Assembly (NCBI GenBank): GCA_913058195.1
Contig: CAJXPP010000079.1
Span: 1 to 8,619 of the forward strand
Length of the DNA stretch: 8,619 nucleotides
Direction of reading: 5' to 3'
Source of the DNA: an uncultured Gammaproteobacteria bacterium
GTDB lineage: Bacteria; Pseudomonadota; Gammaproteobacteria; Nitrosococcales; Methylophagaceae
Shown: in pieces, positions 1 to 5,792 of the stretch
Layout of the letters: each line of letters begins with the position of its first letter
Position numbering within the stretch: the first letter of the stretch is position 1
The notes under the pieces: generated by a model
Told to the model about the DNA's origin: nothing
Database searches by the model: none
The model's input: the letters and a program-made list of their open reading frames with translations, nothing else
Made by a program: the position numbers and the translations under genes

Positions 1-49
1 ACGAGATCATGCCTAGTCTCGTGGGCTCGGAGATGTGTATAAGAGACAG
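1..49 (+). other. Untrimmed Nextera-type sequencing adapter (not biological)
   Basis: Bases 1-7 (acgagat) match the end of the Illumina P7 tail. Bases 8-15 (catgccta) sit where the i7 index belongs and, from memory, equal the Nextera N706 index. Bases 16-30 (gtctcgtgggctcgg) are the Read-2 transposon handle, and bases 31-49 are the complete 19-base Tn5 mosaic end, agatgtgtataagagacag. The order tail-index-handle-mosaic end is that of a tagmentation library molecule. The genome therefore starts at base 50. An open frame starting at base 9 reads MPSLVGSEMCIRDS through this adapter and is not a gene. Confidence 0.98.
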
Positions 50-1334
50 TTGTTTCTGCAACAGGAATAAAATCATCAGGGAAATACAATGCATCATCAG
101 CTTTCATACGGATAAGACACTCATAATGACTGATTTTACCCGTTGCTACAGAATGAATTGGCTGATAGACCAAAATGAAATTTTCTTGTTGTAATGCGGC
201 TCTAATTCGTGGTGCCCACTCAACATTATGCCGTAATGTCGTCATTTCAGTATCTTCAGGACTATACAAATTCACGCAGTTTCGTCCGCGTATTTTAGCA
301 GTGAAACAGGCTTGGTTTGCATGTGCTAATACATCACCACTTGTAGCCATATCGGTATGTGTTACAGCTTTAACACCAATACTCACTGAAAGATGATAAT
401 TATGTGTGTGATGTTCAAATACATAACCATCAAAAAAGTCACGTAATCTATCGGCTAATTCAACTGCTTCTTCACTTGTTACATTCTCAACTAAGATAGC
501 GAACTCATCAGATCCTATTCGAACTAAGGTATCTTTCACTGAAAAATAGCTTCGTAATTCATCTGATATTTGAACTAATAATGCATCGCCAGCTTGATGA
601 CCAACAGCATCATTCAATACTTTAAAACGATCAACATCGACATATAATAAAGCAGCCGAAGTACGAAAATTACGAATTTGTGTCAATTTCAAATCAAGCA
701 CAGTTTCTAACTGGCGGCGATTTAGCAAGCCAGTTAAATCATCATGGCCGACTAAAAACTGTAATCTGGCTTCCATGACTTTTAACTTAGCCAATTCATC
801 TTCAAGCATAATTCGATGCTGGTAAGCCGTATCACGCTCTTTTTTCACTGCCAAGGCTGTCATTACAGCTGGAGGGAAAGATTCTGCAGTAAGAGGATGA
901 TAAAAAAGTGTTGTAACACTATGGCCTAAGTCTGTGATCAGTTGAGCGTGATCCCACTGTGACTCTTGCGTTAATGAAATGATAGGAATTAAACGCCACT
1001 CATCGAATTCATCCATAATAATTCGTAATTCATGTACTGATAAACCCGTTAAATTCGAATCAATCACTAATAAATCGATATCACAAGTCTCACCTGAAAT
1101 ACCTTGTCGTAAGCATTCCATGACACCACGAGCATCGTAACTGGCTATTAAATTTGAAAAGCCACTGATTTGTAACATGGTCTTCATAAACTCTATATCA
1201 GATGCTTTAGCGCCAGCAATAATAATCTTAGAGTCAAGCAATTCATCAACATTCGAACCAGTAATCGGTTCGATCTGTTGACTTAAAGGAACATTCCTTG
1301 AATGTTCCGTGCTTTTGTCAGTTATTGTTGACAC
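50..1334 (-). CDS. REC-GGDEF-EAL cyclic-di-GMP signalling protein, 3' truncated by contig end
   Basis: The frame is open from a proposed GTG start at 1334 to the adapter junction, 428 codons with no stop. Residues about 35-160 form a CheY-like receiver with the candidate phospho-Asp D92 in VIDSNL. The usual N-terminal acidic pair is replaced by Gly-Ala (IIIAGAK), and the conserved Lys is replaced by His (YHP at 145-147). Residues 160-195 look like a helical or coiled-coil linker. The GGDEF domain spans about 197-358: HDDLTGLLNRR, YVDVDRFK, LND at 240-242, signature GSDEF at 274-278, and AKIRGRNCV. An RxxD inhibitory site is absent (SVKD at 265-268). An EAL domain begins with YQPI at 390-393 and ECL at 405-407, and is lost after residue 428. 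GGDEF domains make and EAL domains degrade c-di-GMP; which activity dominates here cannot be judged. The start is uncertain: no ATG precedes the receiver, an in-frame TAG lies about 95 bases upstream, and the ribosome site is weak. The gene follows the FliK/FhlB pair after 133 bases, which fits control of motility. Confidence 0.9.
1288..1308. repeat. Perfect 9-base inverted repeat near the start of the REC-GGDEF-EAL gene
   Basis: Arms GGAACATTC (1288-1296) and GAATGTTCC (1300-1308) pair perfectly around the 3-base spacer CTT. If translation starts with the GTG at 1334, the repeat lies about 26-46 bases inside the coding region, in the poorly conserved tail before the receiver. It could act as an operator-like dyad or as an mRNA hairpin near the initiation region. 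On the minus strand it is followed only by TTTAAG, too short a T-run for a convincing intrinsic terminator. I do not recognise it as the binding site of a named regulator. Confidence 0.75.
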
Positions 1335-1378
1335 GAATGATAGATCGCCACTTTTAATTATTAAGACTTGAGCCAAAC

Positions 1379-1405
1379 AATATATCGTTTTTCTATAAAA
1401 ATCAA
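1379..1405 (-). promoter_or_regulatory. Weak sigma-70-like promoter candidate for the c-di-GMP gene
   Basis: On the minus strand, TTGATT (1400-1405) and TATATT (1379-1384) resemble -35 and -10 boxes. They are separated by 15 bases, shorter than the preferred 17. They lie 45 bases before the proposed GTG start, in the 133-base gap after the FlhB-like gene. The region is AT-rich, so a chance match is likely. Read-through from the upstream FliK/FhlB genes is the alternative. Confidence 0.2.
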
Positions 1406-1467
1406 CACTTAATGAATTTATTGTAATCTAAACTATAAAGTATAATTCCCTCTGTGGTAAATATGAT

Positions 1468-1758
1468 TCAATTTATTTCTGTTTTTTCTTTAATTACAGG
1501 GACTTTGCCAGATACTAAGTAGGCATAAGCTATAACCTCTGCTATAACGCGATATAGCAGGGGGGGAATTTCTTCACCTAACTCCAATTCACTTAATAAT
1601 GCTGCGAGCATAATATCCTCTCGCAGCGGAACTCCATGTTCTCGGGCAATCCGGATAATTTCTTCTGCTACATCCCCTTCTCCTGTCGCCGTAACAGTTG
1701 GTGCATTTTCCCCATCATATTGTAGTGCGACTGCTCGTAGAGGCTCTTTATTGCTCAT
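1468..1758 (-). CDS. Stand-alone FlhB C-terminal-domain protein (FhlB/FlhX type)
   Basis: This 96-residue soluble protein matches only the cytoplasmic C-terminal domain of FlhB/YscU-family export switches. Visible family features are RAVALQYD (8-15), the segment EEIIRIAREHGVPLRED (32-48), LLSELELGEEIP (54-65) and LYRVIAEVIAYAY (68-80). The four membrane helices of FlhB are missing. The autocleavage motif NPTH is also absent: the aligned stretch here reads EPLR (5-8). Paralogues of this kind are known to support or replace the FlhB C-domain in switching flagellar export from rod/hook to filament substrates. A regulatory, non-cleaving role is inferred. The ATG at 1758 overlaps the upstream FliK-like stop as ATGA, implying translational coupling and joint function. 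The remaining flagellar genes are not in the window. Confidence 0.9.
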   Translation of the reverse strand: MSNKEPLRAVALQYDGENAPTVTATGEGDVAEEIIRIAREHGVPLREDIMLAALLSELELGEEIPPLLYRVIAEVIAYAYLVSGKVPVIKEKTEIN

Positions 1759-3407
1759 ACTGAAATATCCACTAAGCCTGATGAAATATCTTTTGGTAAA
1801 TCACTACTTGTAATAGTCGCTTTTTCAACCTCTCCACAACTACAACTAAGGTGACTCATCGTTAACTCTAATTTAGCCAGTGCAAGCTCTAATACATTTA
1901 AATTTTCCGTCAATAATTGAGCACTTTCTGTCTTTTCAGCTTTAATAATTACTTTGACATCGTCTTGGTGTAACGTCACTGAAGCCTGTACAGGTCCCAG
2001 GTTTTGTGTATCAAGCCGTAACTTTACATTCCAAATATCATTGTCTTCCTCATCGTCCTGAGCATTCTTTTGCTGATCAATTTGCATCTGCACGATATCT
2101 AAATTGTGCTTATCTTTTACAGGCACATCAAACAACCAGCTTGATGTTGTGCTACTTGTTATCTCTGGCTCTTTCAACATTATCAGTTGGTTCATTTGTA
2201 ATTTTTGATGAACACCTTCGACTTCTTTAAGAAGCCGCAGTAATTCAGGCCGCGTAATCACCGTTTCTATTGCAGCCATCAATGATTGTGGCGCTAAAGT
2301 AAAAGGCTTGGTTAATAATTGCGCAATAGATAAAGCGTGAGAGGGGCTGGTTATTGTTGATAGAAATGCAGGGGCATTGGCAGAAAGTAATGGTATCCGA
2401 TAGTTATTAGAAAGCAATACATTGAGCAACTGAGCAGGAGTTTTTCCATTTACCGTTAATGCTGATTGTACCTGCGATGGCAGCTTGTTCAACTCAGGCT
2501 TTCCAGCTACGATCTTCATTTCAGCTAAGCTAGCCTCAACAGCAACCATAACCTTAGCTAGATTGGCTTTAAAGTCTTGCGTCTGAACAGTCGGCTGATT
2601 TAATAATTTATTTTCCATTACTACACCAGAGGAAAGTACGGCCTGTTTAAGTCTCCCTGCATCGGTCAATTGCGCTTTATCCGTCGAATGCTGAACTAAT
2701 GTCTCAATAGCCCGCCGTACATTGTCAGGTAGCGACTGCTGCTGAATTAAGCTTGAGATTACTTTTAATTGAGGCGTCGCAGGTTGCTGTGGCAGTAATT
2801 GGCGAATATTATCCAGAATACGTTGCTCTCGAGATGCAATAACAACAGGCTCTAATTGAATATTCAATGGTTTTACACTGATAATATTCATTTGTAACTT
2901 CTCCCCCACTTGATGAGGTCGCGTCAATTTACTTACATCAATATCAAACTGCTGCGGGCTTATTTTGGCTTGATTAGTCTGATTTGGTTCGCTAACAATT
3001 GTTTGCACTAATAAACGCTTATTAGCTAAAAGTTTAACGACTTCAACAGCTAGCTGTTGACCTTGTTTCAAGCTTTCAAGTGAAAATCCGCTAAGTTTCT
3101 CAGCTTGAATCAATGAGTTAATTGCCCCTGCTATTTTGGGGTTTTCGGAGGAAGAGATAAGTTTTAAAACTAACTTCCCCTCTTCTATTGCAAGCTCTAC
3201 AGGGACGGTTTGTCCGGCTTGAAGTGCAATAGGAGTACGGAGCTCTATTAATTTCCCAGCAATATTGGCTGTAACGAGTTCGCCAGCAGCGACGGCTTTA
3301 GAAACTTCTATCTCTAGGCGCTGACCAACCACCAACTCAGCTAATTGCTGAGGCGGAATATTTTTAACCGTTGCAGTTATTACTGATACAGATGGATGAA
3401 CATGCAC
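1755..3407 (-). CDS. FliK-like flagellar hook-length control protein
   Basis: This 550-residue protein has the layout of FliK-family secreted rulers. A long, low-complexity Gln/Leu/Ala/Ser-rich N-terminal and middle part is followed by a compact C-terminal Flg_hook-type domain at about 457-530. That domain carries the pattern WNVKLRLDTQNLGPVQASV (459-477), then DVKVIIKAE and a helix LLTENLNVLELALAKLEL (498-515). An acidic stretch DDEEDND (451-457) precedes it. FliK proteins are exported by the flagellar type III apparatus and signal FlhB to change substrate class once the hook is long enough. The start is GTG at 3407: an in-frame TGA lies seven codons upstream and no alternative ATG/GTG lies between them. 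AAGTGGG eleven bases before it may be the ribosome site. It is coupled by ATGA to the FlhB-like gene downstream. Divergent homologues vary greatly in length, so I give no gene symbol. A Cys-Ser-Cys pair at 522-524 near the end of the domain is unusual. Confidence 0.85.
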   Translation of the reverse strand: MHVHPSVSVITATVKNIPPQQLAELVVGQRLEIEVSKAVAAGELVTANIAGKLIELRTPIALQAGQTVPVELAIEEGKLVLKLISSSENPKIAGAINSLIQAEKLSGFSLESLKQGQQLAVEVVKLLANKRLLVQTIVSEPNQTNQAKISPQQFDIDVSKLTRPHQVGEKLQMNIISVKPLNIQLEPVVIASREQRILDNIRQLLPQQPATPQLKVISSLIQQQSLPDNVRRAIETLVQHSTDKAQLTDAGRLKQAVLSSGVVMENKLLNQPTVQTQDFKANLAKVMVAVEASLAEMKIVAGKPELNKLPSQVQSALTVNGKTPAQLLNVLLSNNYRIPLLSANAPAFLSTITSPSHALSIAQLLTKPFTLAPQSLMAAIETVITRPELLRLLKEVEGVHQKLQMNQLIMLKEPEITSSTTSSWLFDVPVKDKHNLDIVQMQIDQQKNAQDDEEDNDIWNVKLRLDTQNLGPVQASVTLHQDDVKVIIKAEKTESAQLLTENLNVLELALAKLELTMSHLSCSCGEVEKATITSSDLPKDISSGLVDISV

Positions 3408-3441
3408 AATAAAATTAACCCACTTTCATTTACTCAAATCC

Positions 3442-3450
3442 AGTATAACA
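3442..3450 (-). promoter_or_regulatory. Extended -10 promoter candidate for the FliK/FhlB pair
   Basis: The minus strand reads TGTTATACT: a TATACT -10 box (3442-3447) preceded by the TGn extension (3448-3450). A weak TTAAGC lies 18 bases upstream as a possible -35 box. Transcription would begin near 3435, about 28 bases before the GTG start. It lies in the 119-base gap after apaG. I saw no good sigma-28 or sigma-54 flagellar promoter there. Confidence 0.4.
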
Positions 3451-3526
3451 AGCATGTTTATTTGAGCTTAATTTATATGATAAATAAATCCGTACTATTA
3501 TCTAATATTAGTGGTTAGCAGGGTCG

Positions 3527-3916
3527 TTAATGTAGCATTTGTGGAACCGATAAACTAAACGCGGGAATATCAACCTCAAAGCGCTCACCGCTATCATTAA
3601 TCATCATGTAATGACCTTGCATCATTCCAACAGGTGTATCGAGCATAGCAGCACTTGTATAGGTGAATTCTTCCTCAGGCCCCAAGTACGGATGAAGGCC
3701 AATGACACCATCACCTTCAACTTCTTGCTCATACCCATTTCCACCTGTTATTTTCCAATAACGAGACAGTAGCCTAGCGGCACCAATGCCATTATTTTTT
3801 ATTGTTATCGTATAAGAGAACAAGTACCGTTCTTTTTCCGGCTGGGATTCTTGATCTAAAAAGGTGGTTTCAACACCAACGGCAATATCATTATTTTCAA
3901 TAGTCATAATAAGCAT
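3527..3916 (-). CDS. apaG: ApaG family protein (Fn3-like/DUF525)
   Basis: This 129-residue protein matches ApaG along its whole length (E. coli ApaG is 125 residues). Characteristic segments are RYLFSYTITIKNNG (30-43), LLSRYWKITGGNG, VEGDGVIGLHPYLGPEEEFTYTS, DTPVGMMQGHYMMI and the C-terminal VPQMLH. ApaG is a small beta-sandwich protein. Bacterial ApaG has been linked to Co2+/Mg2+ tolerance and diadenosine-polyphosphate metabolism, but its biochemical role is unsettled. The ATG at 3916 shares one base with the stop of glk (TAATG), which points to translational coupling. A second in-frame ATG at 3907, three codons later, could be the true start; neither has a clear ribosome site. It is the last gene of the pgl-glk-apaG run. 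In enteric bacteria apaG instead lies between ksgA and apaH. Confidence 0.93.
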   Translation of the reverse strand: MLIMTIENNDIAVGVETTFLDQESQPEKERYLFSYTITIKNNGIGAARLLSRYWKITGGNGYEQEVEGDGVIGLHPYLGPEEEFTYTSAAMLDTPVGMMQGHYMMINDSGERFEVDIPAFSLSVPQMLH

Positions 3917-4902
3917 TATACAGCTGTTTGCTGTGCTAAGTATCGCGCACCCATTAATCCAACTTTTGGCTCCAGAATTAATCTCACTGGAATAGTCTTC
4001 ACTAATTCTGCCATTTTTCCTTTTGCATTAAAGGCTGTAATAAATGAGCCTGTTTGAAAGCGTTGTAAGTTTTTAGCTGCAATACCACCAGCAATATATA
4101 ATCCCGCTCTAGGCAAAACCGATAAAGCTAGATTACCTGCTTGCGAGCCATATATTTCAACAAACATATCTAGGGCTTGCGATGCCAGCTCATCGCCTTT
4201 ATTGATTGCAAATTCGCTAATTGCTGCTCCAGGATCATTTAATATCATGGCTTGGCGAAGCTCTGGATCTTCGTCGCATTGCAGGTAAGCACGTAGAAAC
4301 TCATAAATACTGACTAAACCTACACCTGATACCAATCGCTCATAAGATACATGCCCAAACCGCTCCATCATATGTTCAAGTAATAGGATTTGTCGTTTAT
4401 TCGCCGGGGCGAAATCGACATGACCACCTTCTGTTGGCAACACGTTCCATTTATCATCTGCAGCAATTAATAGAGCCTGGCCTAGGCCAGTGCCTGCGCC
4501 AATGACCGCTCTAGGTGATCCTTCAACTTCCACTCCTTGCTGCAGAGTGACAATATCATCGCCAGAGAGGCTGTTAATACCATAACCAACAGCTTCAAAA
4601 TCATTACATAGGCGAATATATTCAATGTCAAACTTAGCTGCTAAATCATCAGCGTTTAATTGCCAAGGCAAGTTGGTCACAGTCGCATCTCGCCCCAATA
4701 CTGGCCCTGCAACAGCAAAGCAGGCCCTATCAACCGTTAATGATTTTATCGCTGTGTTGCTCAAAAATTCAGTCAAGGCATCATCAAAGCTAGCAAAATC
4801 CTCACTCACTAATGACTGTTCAAATACCACCTTATTATCATCAGTACTTAGCTGTAATAATGTTTTTGTACCACCAATGTCGACTGAGAGTATATAAGCC
4901 AT
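3916..4902 (-). CDS. glk: Glucokinase (PF02685 type)
   Basis: The enzyme phosphorylates glucose to glucose-6-phosphate with ATP in the cytoplasm. The 328-residue length fits the bacterial Glk family (E. coli 321). Visible motifs are the phosphate loop DIGGTK (8-13), FAVAGPV (62-68), TNLPW (76-80), NDFEAVGYG (100-108) with the likely catalytic Asp101, GAGTGLG (135-141), the sugar-binding EGGHVDFAP (158-166), and the adenosine-side AGGIA (271-275). No DNA-binding domain is present and it aligns with Glk end to end, so an ROK-family regulator is unlikely. The ATG at 4902 lies three bases after the pgl stop, with a modest CAGGT ribosome site inside the end of pgl. Its product would feed glucose-6-phosphate dehydrogenase, whose lactone product is the substrate of the neighbouring enzyme. 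The dehydrogenase gene zwf is not in the window. Confidence 0.95.
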   Translation of the reverse strand: MAYILSVDIGGTKTLLQLSTDDNKVVFEQSLVSEDFASFDDALTEFLSNTAIKSLTVDRACFAVAGPVLGRDATVTNLPWQLNADDLAAKFDIEYIRLCNDFEAVGYGINSLSGDDIVTLQQGVEVEGSPRAVIGAGTGLGQALLIAADDKWNVLPTEGGHVDFAPANKRQILLLEHMMERFGHVSYERLVSGVGLVSIYEFLRAYLQCDEDPELRQAMILNDPGAAISEFAINKGDELASQALDMFVEIYGSQAGNLALSVLPRAGLYIAGGIAAKNLQRFQTGSFITAFNAKGKMAELVKTIPVRLILEPKVGLMGARYLAQQTAV

Positions 4903-4905
4903 AGC

Positions 4906-5616
4906 TTATTGACCTGCAGCTGCAGCATCCATATACCAGAAATAGTCACCCTGTGGCGCCAAGCGTTGAATAGGCAATCCTTTAACGGCATCAGAAGTGA
5001 TGTCTTTAACAATAGCTGCTTTAGCTTTACCAGCGATAAAAACAATCACTTGTCGTGCTGCATTAATTGTTGGGTAGGTCATCGTTACACGCCAAGATTC
5101 AAATTTTTCAACGTATAAACTTGTTGTTTTGGTGTCAGTAACATCTAATGCTGGTGTGTCAGGAAATAATGAGGCGATATGACCATCAGGTCCCAAACCT
5201 AATAGGACAAGATCTAATGGCTCTTCACCAAGTATTTCCTGCATTTTACGTCCATATCGGATTGCAACATCTGGAGCAACACCTTCTTCTGTCGGCATAC
5301 GATGTACATTTTCTTGTGGAATGGCAATATGATCAATCATTGCTTCACTCGCCATTTTATAGTTACTGTCACTATGTGTTGGTAATACACAACGTTCATC
5401 ACCAAAAAACAAATGTACGCGAGACCAATCAATCTGTTCAACATAAGGTGATGTTGCTAATTTTTGATATAAACCTTTAGGTGTTGAACCGCCTGCTAAT
5501 GCAACATGGAATACTCCACGTTTAGCAATTGCACTACGTGCTGACACAACGAACTGCTCTGTTGCTGCCTCAATTAAACTCTGCGCGTCTGGCATAACCT
5601 TTTGTTCAGCTTTCAT
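4906..5616 (-). CDS. pgl: 6-phosphogluconolactonase
   Basis: The enzyme hydrolyses 6-phosphogluconolactone to 6-phosphogluconate in the oxidative pentose-phosphate and Entner-Doudoroff routes. The 236-residue protein has the DevB/SOL-type family pattern: VALAGGSTPKGLY (38-50), WSRVHLFFGDER (64-75), SNYKMASEAM (84-93), and LDLVLLGLGPDGHIASLFP (134-152) containing the likely catalytic His146. Length is normal. The proline- and glycine-rich signature and HIASLFP separate it from glucosamine-6-phosphate deaminase, its nearest relative. The ATG at 5616 has a good ribosome site AGAGGAA (5621-5627). It is the first gene of pgl-glk-apaG, so the promoter should lie in the 176-base gap upstream, although no convincing -35/-10 pair stands out there. 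Confidence 0.95.
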   Translation of the reverse strand: MKAEQKVMPDAQSLIEAATEQFVVSARSAIAKRGVFHVALAGGSTPKGLYQKLATSPYVEQIDWSRVHLFFGDERCVLPTHSDSNYKMASEAMIDHIAIPQENVHRMPTEEGVAPDVAIRYGRKMQEILGEEPLDLVLLGLGPDGHIASLFPDTPALDVTDTKTTSLYVEKFESWRVTMTYPTINAARQVIVFIAGKAKAAIVKDITSDAVKGLPIQRLAPQGDYFWYMDAAAAGQ

Positions 5617-5719
5617 CTTATTCCTCTACTTCTATTTCACAATAACTAAAGGAATAATGATAATGCCAGTAGAGCAAAAGTCCTAATCATATTTTCATTC
5701 AACCTTTCCACACAGCACA

Positions 5720-5744
5720 ACAAAATTTTATAACGCTATTTTGT
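5720..5744. repeat. 7-base inverted repeat in the pgl upstream region
   Basis: ACAAAAT (5720-5726) and ATTTTGT (5738-5744) form a perfect 7-base inverted repeat around 11 bases. It lies in the 176-base gap between the antiporter stop and the pgl start, about 104 bases before pgl. In so AT-rich a region such a repeat can occur by chance. It could be an operator for the pgl operon or a weak terminator for the upstream pair. No T-run follows it on the minus strand. It does not closely fit the palindrome I recall for HexR (TGTAATTAAATTACA). Confidence 0.35.
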
Positions 5745-5792
5745 GCCTATCTATAGAGAGCATAATAGATGTTCCGTGATATTAAACCTTAT

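Noticed and set aside
1755..3407. Possibility that the 550-residue Gln/Leu-rich protein is an unrelated secreted or adhesin-like protein
   Set aside because: The C-terminal domain fits the Flg_hook pattern and the next gene is an FlhB-domain protein, which together favour a FliK-type role.
3480..3526. AT-rich palindrome CTAATATTAG just after apaG as a terminator
   Set aside because: The stem is five AT-rich pairs with no loop and no following T-run, so it is not a credible intrinsic terminator.
4915..4926. Perfect 12-base palindrome CTGCAGCTGCAG at the end of pgl
   Set aside because: It encodes a run of alanines (GCT/GCA codons) at the C-terminus, and repeated Ala codons produce such palindromes. 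No regulatory context supports it.
4848..5045. Minus-strand 65-codon open frame bridging pgl and glk
   Set aside because: It is out of frame with both enzymes, which are intact and match their families over this stretch, so it is neither a frameshift fragment nor a separate gene.
4625..5480. Several forward-strand open frames of 69-110 codons opposite glk and pgl
   Set aside because: They lie opposite well-supported enzymes, have no recognisable domains and no good ribosome sites. They are shadows of the real genes.
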